Shown: piece after piece, positions 1 through 6,968 of the stretch | Layout: every line of letters begins with the position of its first letter | How positions within the stretch are numbered: position 1 is the stretch's first letter | NCBI RefSeq assembly: GCF_013204825.1 | Contig: NZ_JABMKV010000001.1 | Location: 1,240,001-1,304,000 of the forward strand | Reading direction: 5' to 3' | Length of the DNA: 64,000 nt | DNA from: Pedobacter boryungensis | GTDB taxonomy: Bacteria > Bacteroidota > Bacteroidia > Sphingobacteriales > Sphingobacteriaceae | The notes under the pieces: model-generated | Database searches by the model: none | Told to the model about the DNA's origin: nothing | Seen by the model: the letters and a program-made list of their open reading frames with translations, nothing else | Translations under genes and position numbers: made by a program

Positions 1-33
1 TAACCACTTAAAAGGTTTTGGCTAATTTTAGTG

Positions 34-1308
34 TTATTTTTTGCCAACAACTACTCTTGTCATTGCATCCCAGTCTAGATAAGAATTTGCTATACTTTTC
101 AATTCTTCAGCGTTAATGGTTTTTACGGTATCAATGTATTTGCTATAATAATCGTAATCTAGACCAGAGAAGTAAATATTTTTAAATTTATCAGCATGTG
201 AAAAAGCATTTTCTAAGCTTCCTAACATAGAGCCCAACATAAAATTGCGAACTAAATCTAATTCTTCCTCTCCAACTAATTCTGTTTTTAAAATGTTAAT
301 TTCTTTCTCAATTTCTTGTAAAGCATTTACACAAACAGTTGTTCCAACTTCGGTTGCTATGAAAAAGTAGCCAGCATTTTTTAAAGAAGCTATACCAGAA
401 CCAATGCCATAAGTGTAACCTTTATCTTCACGAATATTTGCCATCAGGCGAGATCCAAAATAACCGCCCAATAAGCAATTTACTATCTGCAAGGCAGGAA
501 AATCTGGATGTTTGCGATTAATACTCAAATTACCCATTCGAATTGCCGATTGGACAGCATCTGCTTTTTCTATGTAAATTTCTCCACCAACAATTGGAGC
601 ATACGTAGATTGATTAATTTTTGATGTATGGTTATTTTCCCATTCTTTACCAAAAAACTGATTTAGTAAGTCGAATTCTTTGGCTTCAAACTTACCAGCG
701 GCAATAATTGTACAATTTGCAGGCTTATAAGCAGCTTTAAAGTAAGCCAAAAGATCCTCTCTTTTCAGTGCATCATAATCTGCTAAAGAAATATCAGAAC
801 CGTAGGCAGTATCTCCAAAAATGGCATTGGCAAATGTTTTACGAGCAATAAAATCGTTCTTTTGCAAATTTACTTGCAACTTCTGCTTTTGGTTTTGGAT
901 GAAAATATCCAACTCTTGTTGAGGAAAAACACTTTCATTTAAAATTGATTGAACAATTGGTAATACTGCTGGAAGATGTTTGTTTAAACTAAAAAGTGTT
1001 ATTGTTGTTTGGTCTGCACCGTATTCCGTTTGCAAAAAAGCACCATAATAATCTATTTTCTCTGCAATTTCCTTGGCAGATAACGTTTTGGTACCATTAT
1101 TAATTAAACTATTTACAGTTACTGCCTGTAATGGCTTATTTTGATCGTAGTTTACGTTTTCAAATATAAATTCGATACGAACTAACTCTTGCTGACCAAC
1201 ATTTACAGTAAAAACAGGAATGCCGTTATCTAGTTGCTGTTTTGTTGGGGCAATAAAATTAATATCATTAACCTGTTTTGAAGCAGGTGCTAGTGTACGA
1301 TTAAGCAT
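34..1308 (-). CDS. M16 family peptidase-like protein, non-catalytic partner subunit
   Basis: This 424-residue protein belongs to the half-size M16 (insulinase/pitrilysin-like) metallopeptidases that work as two-subunit chambers. It keeps the M16 fold and the conserved motif REDKGYTYG at residues 293-301, which in this family helps hold substrate. It has no HxxEH zinc site, so it should be the inactive partner. It starts at an ATG inside the last codons of the upstream gene (8-bp overlap), and that gene carries the active site, so the two are very likely co-translated and form a heterodimer. No clear signal peptide is seen, which suggests a cytoplasmic location. Substrate cannot be told from sequence. 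The family call is firm; the partner role is inferred. Confidence 0.88.
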   Translation of the reverse strand: MLNRTLAPASKQVNDINFIAPTKQQLDNGIPVFTVNVGQQELVRIEFIFENVNYDQNKPLQAVTVNSLINNGTKTLSAKEIAEKIDYYGAFLQTEYGADQTTITLFSLNKHLPAVLPIVQSILNESVFPQQELDIFIQNQKQKLQVNLQKNDFIARKTFANAIFGDTAYGSDISLADYDALKREDLLAYFKAAYKPANCTIIAAGKFEAKEFDLLNQFFGKEWENNHTSKINQSTYAPIVGGEIYIEKADAVQSAIRMGNLSINRKHPDFPALQIVNCLLGGYFGSRLMANIREDKGYTYGIGSGIASLKNAGYFFIATEVGTTVCVNALQEIEKEINILKTELVGEEELDLVRNFMLGSMLGSLENAFSHADKFKNIYFSGLDYDYYSKYIDTVKTINAEELKSIANSYLDWDAMTRVVVGKK

Positions 1309-2539
1309 TGGCTAAATAATATAAAATAGATGATTTTTCTTTCACAAAAGTTGTGGTTGCAACTTCTTTAATTTGCGCTGCAGTTACGGCTAAATATTTG
1401 TCTATTTCTGTATTTAAAGCAGCTGCATCACCTAATAACTCATAATAGGCTAAATTCATTGCCTTATCTAACAAATTCATTTCAGCAAATACCATAATAG
1501 ATTCTGATTTATTTTTAACTTTCGTCAACTCATCATCACTCACTAAATCAGTTGTTAGCTTATATAATTCTTCCCAAATAGCTTTTTCTGCAACATCCAT
1601 ATCAACTCCGTTAATTAATTTACCTTCTACAACAAATAAACCTTCATCTAAACTGCTAGATAGATAAGCATTAATTTCACTAAATAATTGCTGCTCTTTT
1701 AGCAGGCTATTGTATAAGCGAGAAGATTGTCCTTGCGATAAAATATCAGACATTAAATCATAGGTTTGATACGTTGAATCTGTTCTAGTTGGCATTTTAA
1801 AGGCAATATAAATTGCATTTAAAGGAACGTTTGCATTTACGGTTAATGTTCTTGCTTCAGTTTGAGGCAATTCTTTAGGTAAGCTTCTACTATATTTTTC
1901 TCCAGCCGGGATAGGCTCAAACCATTTTTCAGCCAATTTTTTAACTTCTTCTGTTTTTACATTTCCACCAACTACTAAAATTGCGTTTTGAGGATTATAA
2001 TGCTTCTTGAAAAATGCTTTTACATCTTCCATCTTTGCATTTTCTATTTGAGCTAAATCCTGACCAATTGTAGCCCATTGATAAGGGTGTGTTTTGTAAG
2101 CTAGTGGGCGTAATTTTAACCAAACGTCGCCATAAGGCTGATTAAGATAACGCTGTTTAAACTCTTCCATTACCACATTTCGTTGTGTATCCAAACTCTT
2201 TTCAGAAAAAGCAAGGCTCAACATTCTATCGCTTTCTAGCCAAAAAGCAGTTTCGATATTTGTTGCGGGCAACGTAATGTAATAGTTCGTAATGTCATTG
2301 CTGGTAAAAGCATTATTCTCGCCACCAACACGCTGCAAAGGTTCATCATAGCTCGGGATATTGATCGAGCCACCAAACATTAAATGCTCAAATAAGTGTG
2401 CAAAACCAGTTTTATTATGTTCCTCATCTCTCGCACCAACATCGTACAAAACATTTAAAACTGCCATTGGTGTAGTCGGGTCTTCATGTACCAAAACCTT
2501 TAAACCATTAGACAGTTTGAAGCGATTAAAATCTACCAT
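1301..2539 (-). CDS. M16 family zinc metallopeptidase, catalytic subunit
   Basis: This 412-residue peptidase has the inverted zinc motif HLFEH at residues 48-52 (two His ligands and the catalytic Glu). The third ligand is probably a Glu in VVMEEF near residue 125-126, at the usual distance of about 75 residues. The length fits one half of a two-subunit M16 enzyme. The downstream gene, overlapping by 8 bp, encodes the motif-less partner, so the pair probably forms the working enzyme. No signal peptide is visible, so action is probably cytoplasmic. It is divergent from mqnC. On the minus strand TATCTTTA (2557-2564) is a one-mismatch -7 element upstream of the start, but no matching -33 TTG is seen. 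Confidence 0.92.
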   Translation of the reverse strand: MVDFNRFKLSNGLKVLVHEDPTTPMAVLNVLYDVGARDEEHNKTGFAHLFEHLMFGGSINIPSYDEPLQRVGGENNAFTSNDITNYYITLPATNIETAFWLESDRMLSLAFSEKSLDTQRNVVMEEFKQRYLNQPYGDVWLKLRPLAYKTHPYQWATIGQDLAQIENAKMEDVKAFFKKHYNPQNAILVVGGNVKTEEVKKLAEKWFEPIPAGEKYSRSLPKELPQTEARTLTVNANVPLNAIYIAFKMPTRTDSTYQTYDLMSDILSQGQSSRLYNSLLKEQQLFSEINAYLSSSLDEGLFVVEGKLINGVDMDVAEKAIWEELYKLTTDLVSDDELTKVKNKSESIMVFAEMNLLDKAMNLAYYELLGDAAALNTEIDKYLAVTAAQIKEVATTTFVKEKSSILYYLANA

Positions 2540-2627
2540 ATCATTTTTTAGAGTTGTAAAGATATATAAAAGTCCGAATTAGACTACTCGAAAGTCTCGG
2601 GTTTACGTAAAATTATGAACAGAGAAA

Positions 2628-2657
2628 TTGATAACTAAAAACTGATAACTATCTTTG
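2628..2657 (+). promoter_or_regulatory. Bacteroidota-type promoter of mqnC
   Basis: TTG at 2628-2630, a 19-bp spacer and TATCTTTG at 2650-2657 match the Bacteroidota housekeeping pattern TTG-N19-TAnnTTTG. The mqnC ATG begins at 2663, only five bases beyond the -7 element, so transcription would start at or within a few bases of the start codon. Confidence 0.7.
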
Positions 2658-2662
2658 AAACT

Positions 2663-3787
2663 ATGAATACTGCTGAATTATTACAGAGGGCTTTAAATTT
2701 CGAGTTTTTATCAAAAGAAGAGGGCGTTTTTTTATACCATAATGCAGAAACTGCCGAGTTAGCTTACATAGCAAACGAATTACGAAAAATTCAAGTTCCA
2801 AGCGGTAAAGTTACTTGGCAAATAGATCGTAATGTGAATACAACAAATGTATGTATTGCCAATTGTAAATTCTGTAATTTTTTCCGTCGTCCCGGTCACG
2901 ATGAAAGTTATATAACTGATATTGAAACTTATAAAGTTAAAATTGAAGAAACTTTCCGCTTAGGCGGAGACCAACTTTTATTACAAGGCGGTCATCATCC
3001 AGATTTAGGTTTATCATTTTATGCTAACCTTTTTAAGGAATTAAAAGAATTATATCCTGATTTAAAACTACATGCTTTAGGTCCCCCAGAAATTGCACAC
3101 GTTGCTAAATTAGAGGGAATTTCACACACCGAAGTTTTAAAGGAATTAAAAGCAAATGGTATGGATAGTTTACCTGGCGCTGGTGCAGAAATTTTAAATG
3201 ATAGAGTTAGGCGCCTAATTTCTAAAGGTAAATGTGGTGGGCAAGAGTGGTTGGATGTAATGCGAGCTGCTCATCAATTAGATATTACAACATCTGCAAC
3301 AATGATGTTTGGCCATGTAGAAACAATTGAAGAACGTTTTGAGCATTTGGTTTGGATTAGAGAAGTGCAAAGTGAAAAACCAGAGCATGCTAAGGGATTT
3401 TTAGCCTTTATTCCATGGCCATTTCAAGATGACGGTACTCTATTAAAACGTTTACGTGGCATTAGCAATAATGTAACAGGAGATGAATATGTAAGAATGT
3501 TGGCGTTAAGTAGAATAATGTTACCTAATGTGAAAAATATACAAGCAAGTTGGTTAACAGTAGGAAAAACCATTGCTCAGTTGTGTTTACACGCTGGTGC
3601 TAATGATTTTGGTTCTATCATGATAGAGGAAAATGTAGTTTCTGCTGCTGGTGCTCCACATCGTTTTACAGCAAATGGTATCCAAACAGCTATAAGAGAA
3701 GCTGGTTTTGAACCACAACTACGCGGACAGCAATACAATTACCGTGAGTTACCAGCTCACCTAGAAGAACAAATAATTACCTATTAA
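2663..3787 (+). CDS. mqnC: Cyclic dehypoxanthinyl futalosine synthase (radical SAM, menaquinone pathway)
   Basis: This 374-residue radical SAM enzyme carries the CxxxCxxC cluster motif at Cys64, Cys68 and Cys71. In the futalosine route to menaquinone, MqnC cyclises dehypoxanthine futalosine using a 5'-deoxyadenosyl radical. Motifs typical of MqnC rather than its paralogue MqnE are LPGAGAEIL, WLDVMRAAH and TMMFGHVET, with GSIMIEENVVSAAG near the C-terminus. The N-terminus (MNTAELLQRALNFEFLS) matches the family start, which supports the ATG at 2663 although it sits directly behind the promoter. The next gene follows after 26 bp and may be cotranscribed. Other mqn genes are not in the window. 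Confidence 0.93.
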   Translation: MNTAELLQRALNFEFLSKEEGVFLYHNAETAELAYIANELRKIQVPSGKVTWQIDRNVNTTNVCIANCKFCNFFRRPGHDESYITDIETYKVKIEETFRLGGDQLLLQGGHHPDLGLSFYANLFKELKELYPDLKLHALGPPEIAHVAKLEGISHTEVLKELKANGMDSLPGAGAEILNDRVRRLISKGKCGGQEWLDVMRAAHQLDITTSATMMFGHVETIEERFEHLVWIREVQSEKPEHAKGFLAFIPWPFQDDGTLLKRLRGISNNVTGDEYVRMLALSRIMLPNVKNIQASWLTVGKTIAQLCLHAGANDFGSIMIEENVVSAAGAPHRFTANGIQTAIREAGFEPQLRGQQYNYRELPAHLEEQIITY

Positions 3788-3813
3788 ACTATAATTAATT
3801 TAAATTAGCTCCC

Positions 3814-4323
3814 ATGTTAAAAAAATCTATTTTATTATTATTCGTCGTTGTTTCAAGTATCCAAGTTAATGCTCAAAAAGATTGGTTTAAACAAAAAATT
3901 AACGACAAGGTTAGTGTAAATTTCCCTATTGAACCTAAAAAAATTAATGAGCAAAGTTATGGCGTAAGAGATCAAGATAATGTTGTCTATCTAGTTTCCG
4001 TTGTTGACCTTTTAAAAACAACAGGACTTTCATTAGAAGATTTCAATGCAGGTGTTGTAAAACAAACCTTTGCAGACGAATTTATGGAAGGTTTAATGCC
4101 AACTATGGCAAAATATACTTTTAAACCTGCTAAAATAATTGCCGTAAAGGGAAATACAGCATATTCGGTTTTTGGAAGAGATGATGTAAATAAAAATACG
4201 CTTTACATGAACATCGTTTTTGTAGATGGGATTGCTTATAGTATTACAAGCATTTTACCTGACGGAAAAGATTTTAAAAACATAAGCACATACTTAAACG
4301 AGATTTATATCAACGGTAAATAA
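3814..4323 (+). CDS. Small secreted protein of unknown function
   Basis: The 169-residue product begins with a clear signal peptide (MLKKSILLLFVVVSSIQVNA, cleavage expected before or near QKDWF), so it should be periplasmic or surface-located. The mature part is about 150 residues of mixed strand/helix character with no cysteines and no motif I recognise. It lies 26 bp behind mqnC, with no terminator between them, and is followed by a strong intrinsic terminator, so it may end that transcript. A link to menaquinone metabolism is not supported by anything in the protein itself. Confidence 0.75.
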   Translation: MLKKSILLLFVVVSSIQVNAQKDWFKQKINDKVSVNFPIEPKKINEQSYGVRDQDNVVYLVSVVDLLKTTGLSLEDFNAGVVKQTFADEFMEGLMPTMAKYTFKPAKIIAVKGNTAYSVFGRDDVNKNTLYMNIVFVDGIAYSITSILPDGKDFKNISTYLNEIYINGK

Positions 4324-4340
4324 GTTGAATAATAATTCTA

Positions 4341-4367
4341 AAAGAGCGCATAGAGCGCTTTTTTTTT
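4341..4367 (+). terminator. Rho-independent terminator after the mqnC transcript
   Basis: The inverted repeat AAAGAGCGC / GCGCTTTTT (one G-T wobble, five-base loop) runs straight into a T tract, 18 bp after the stop codon of the secreted protein. Confidence 0.75.
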
Positions 4368-4399
4368 GCGAAAACTTAATAAGTAATTAAATAGAAAAC

Positions 4400-4432
4400 A
4401 AAAAAGGGAAGAAAACAAATTGCTTCCTTCCC
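4400..4432 (-). terminator. Rho-independent terminator of the ferritin-like operon
   Basis: Read on the minus strand, GGGAAG and CTTCCC can pair and are followed by TTTTTTG. The structure lies just downstream of the 4454-5323 gene. The stem is only six pairs with a long loop, so the call is moderate. Confidence 0.5.
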
Positions 4433-4453
4433 TCTACTTAAACAAAATATAAC

Positions 4454-5323
4454 CTATGATAGTTTCTTACCTGGTTGAAGGAATAAGTTTGCAATAGTGA
4501 TAACCGAAGCTTTATCTAGTGGTTCATCGAAACATTCAACTGCTGCTGCTTTAGTTACGCCAGCATTACCATTAATTCCAACAATATTAACACCTGCTTG
4601 TACAGTTGTGTCTTCTCCAGCGTAAACTGCATCTACTTGCGATACACCAGAATCATTTGCCTGACCTGCTGAACCTAGACTTACCCATGGTTTATATACA
4701 GCAGTACCACCAGAAAGAGCAGTACGCATCGCTCTAATATGGGCAGCATGTCTTGCTTCTACTGAGTGAATCTGCAAAGCAGTGGTTAAAACAGTATTAC
4801 CAACTAATACTCCTGCCTGACCTTTGTATGCTCTAACACCAGTATCTTCAAAACCTTGTGCAACAGCTAAAAAAGTACCATAGTCACTAAATACGGTTGG
4901 AAAAGTTCCACCAGCTGTAAAATCAGTATCCGAATAAGGTATTGGAGCCCTTGCAGCAGAACCTAATGCACCTTTTAATAGATTAACATGAGCTAACTCG
5001 TGGTCGCGAATAAGCGTAATTGCTGCCAATGGAGCTCCTGCAGGTATTGGGGTAGCTGGTGTACCTGCTAATGCATGATTGTAAAAATTGTATTCTAAAT
5101 ACTCTAAAGCTAAAGCAAAGTTTAATACATCCGTAACTGCTTGTGGAGTAGATTGTCCATATGCTTTTTGAAAAACTGAGCCTAAAGCTAGTGGCATTGC
5201 AGCCAATGTTATCTTTTTACCCATGTTAAAAAAATCTTTCATTGCTGCTCTACGTGGATTTAACCTTTCATAGATCTCACCGTCAACTTTTTCTATTTCT
5301 TCTAATATATTTACGATATTCAT
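4454..5323 (-). CDS. Exported ferritin-like domain protein
   Basis: This 289-residue protein has a ferritin-like four-helix domain of the PF13668 kind: NFALALEYLEYNFYNHAL and IRDHELAHVNLLK in the first half and HSVEARHAAHIRAMR in the second supply the expected Glu/His pairs. The N-terminus has a twin-arginine-like segment, NPRRAAMKDFF, before a hydrophobic stretch ending near KAYGQ, which suggests Tat-type export of a folded and possibly metal-loaded protein. It lies 17 bp behind a second ferritin-like gene, so the two form an operon. In related families such proteins are linked to desiccation or oxidative stress, but metal binding and function here are inference. Confidence 0.82.
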   Translation of the reverse strand: MNIVNILEEIEKVDGEIYERLNPRRAAMKDFFNMGKKITLAAMPLALGSVFQKAYGQSTPQAVTDVLNFALALEYLEYNFYNHALAGTPATPIPAGAPLAAITLIRDHELAHVNLLKGALGSAARAPIPYSDTDFTAGGTFPTVFSDYGTFLAVAQGFEDTGVRAYKGQAGVLVGNTVLTTALQIHSVEARHAAHIRAMRTALSGGTAVYKPWVSLGSAGQANDSGVSQVDAVYAGEDTTVQAGVNIVGINGNAGVTKAAAVECFDEPLDKASVITIANLFLQPGKKLS

Positions 5324-5340
5324 GATTTCTAGTTTTAAGA

Positions 5341-6042
5341 TTAAAGATTAATTACGTTAATTTTCGTTTTGATGTATTTACCAGCAGCCCCAAGTACAAC
5401 ATCTGGTGTCAAAGCCATATCAAGTCCTTTATCAGAACTTACTTGAGGAGCAGTTGCAAATGTCCCATTAGAAATTAAATCTCGTATATACGCAGCATGA
5501 CGTGCTTCTACCGAAACAATTTTACCAGCAGCTAAAAGGTATATAGTATTTTTTAACCGTACACCTGCACCATTATAAGCACCAACACCTAAATCTTCAA
5601 AAGCCATAGCAGCGCCTAAAACGCTTGTTCTGCTTGTAAAATCAATACTAGAAAAATCTACTGACAAACTACCAATTGCAGCAGTGCCTAGTGCATTCTT
5701 AAAGAATTCTCTATGAGCAATTTCATGATATTGAATATCTTGAAAATAAGCTTTTTCTGCAGCACTAAAGCTAGATGGTGGTGCAGATGCTACTTGAATG
5801 TAAAATGCTGCTTCTAATTGTTCTAAAGCATACGCATAATTTAATACTCCAAAATCGTCTTTAAAATCTAGTGTTACACCAGTCATTGGTGTATTAATTC
5901 TGTCTTTTCTACAGCCAGCAGCTGTTAAAGCTACAACCGCGGCACCAGCTCCTGCATATTGCAAAAAAGAACGGCGCTGTAATTTAGCATCCAAGAAGTT
6001 GCTTTCATCTTGCAATACGTCTTGTTCGTTTAAATTTTCCAT
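5341..6042 (-). CDS. Tat-exported ferritin-like lipoprotein
   Basis: This 233-residue protein has a twin-arginine signal (QRRSFLQYAGAG) leading to a lipobox-like TAAGC, so it is probably exported by Tat and lipidated. The mature region carries a ferritin-like fold with NYAYALEQLEAAFY, YHEIAHREFF and SVEARHAAYIRDL, matching the metal-ligand helices of its downstream neighbour, to which it is clearly related. The pair looks like an old gene duplication kept as an operon (17-bp gap), possibly forming a mixed assembly in the envelope. Family and localisation signals are visible; function is not. Confidence 0.82.
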   Translation of the reverse strand: MENLNEQDVLQDESNFLDAKLQRRSFLQYAGAGAAVVALTAAGCRKDRINTPMTGVTLDFKDDFGVLNYAYALEQLEAAFYIQVASAPPSSFSAAEKAYFQDIQYHEIAHREFFKNALGTAAIGSLSVDFSSIDFTSRTSVLGAAMAFEDLGVGAYNGAGVRLKNTIYLLAAGKIVSVEARHAAYIRDLISNGTFATAPQVSSDKGLDMALTPDVVLGAAGKYIKTKINVINL

Positions 6043-6188
6043 AAGAATGATTTTTAATTTAAGGTTCGTTTAAAAGGTTTTCTATCCTTTACTTACGGAA
6101 CTTAAATAGCTATGGATTTTTAGGGAAAGAAATATTTTCTATTGCCTCTATTTTTTGATAAATTGAGCCCTATTTAAATGGAACCACC

Positions 6189-6968
6189 GTGCTAAATGCA
6201 ATTATAGTTGATGATGAAGAGTTTGCCCGTTCATCGCTTTATTTTCTTTTACAGGAAAACTGCGAGAATGTAAATATTTTGGGTATTGCAAAATCTGTAA
6301 ACGAGGCACGTAATTTACTAGCTCAACATGCTATAGATCTTATTTTTCTAGATATTGCCATGCCTGGCGAAAATGGCTTTGGATTAATTCCCCAAGCGCA
6401 AGATGCAAACGCAACAGTCATATTTACAACCGCTTATGATCAATATGCTTTAAAAGCTATAAAGGCAAATGCACTAGATTATTTACTTAAACCAATAGAT
6501 ATTGATGAATTAAAAGAGGCAGTAAGCAAAGCCGATAGATATGTTAAATTAAATAAAAGCGAAAACAATAGAAATGAAAGTCTTAAAAATTTAGCTAGTG
6601 ATTTAACAGATAAAACTGGTATTAAAAAAATAACATTACCAAGTGGGCAAGGTTATCGATTAGTTGATATTGATGATATTATTCACATAGCGGCCGACAG
6701 TAATTATTCTGTTTTCCATTTATTAAATCTAGAAAAAATTGCTGTTTCTAAAATTTTGAAAGATTACGAAGAGATTTTACCTGAAAATACGTTTGTCAGA
6801 GTTCATAAATCTAGCATTGTTAACCTTAAATATATTAAGGAGTATAATTCTAAAAACGGACTTCAAGTGATTTTGGATAATGGCGAAACGATAAATGTTT
6901 CGCGTAGAAGAGCTAGCGATTTTTTTGAGAAAATAAAAGCATATACCAATTTTAAAGGTGATAAATAA
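6189..6968 (+). CDS. LytTR-family response regulator
   Basis: This 259-residue regulator has an N-terminal receiver (acidic pocket VDDEE at residues 8-12, phosphoacceptor Asp55 in LIFLDIAMPG, Lys in YLLKPID) and a C-terminal LytTR DNA-binding domain (IHIAADSNYSVFHL, FVRVHKSSIVNLKYI). The start is a GTG at 6189; no ATG lies at a plausible position upstream of the receiver. The next gene encodes its sensor and overlaps it by 11 bp, so the regulator is encoded first and the pair is translationally coupled. Targets may include carbohydrate or envelope genes, but none can be named from this window. Confidence 0.9.
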   Translation: MLNAIIVDDEEFARSSLYFLLQENCENVNILGIAKSVNEARNLLAQHAIDLIFLDIAMPGENGFGLIPQAQDANATVIFTTAYDQYALKAIKANALDYLLKPIDIDELKEAVSKADRYVKLNKSENNRNESLKNLASDLTDKTGIKKITLPSGQGYRLVDIDDIIHIAADSNYSVFHLLNLEKIAVSKILKDYEEILPENTFVRVHKSSIVNLKYIKEYNSKNGLQVILDNGETINVSRRRASDFFEKIKAYTNFKGDK

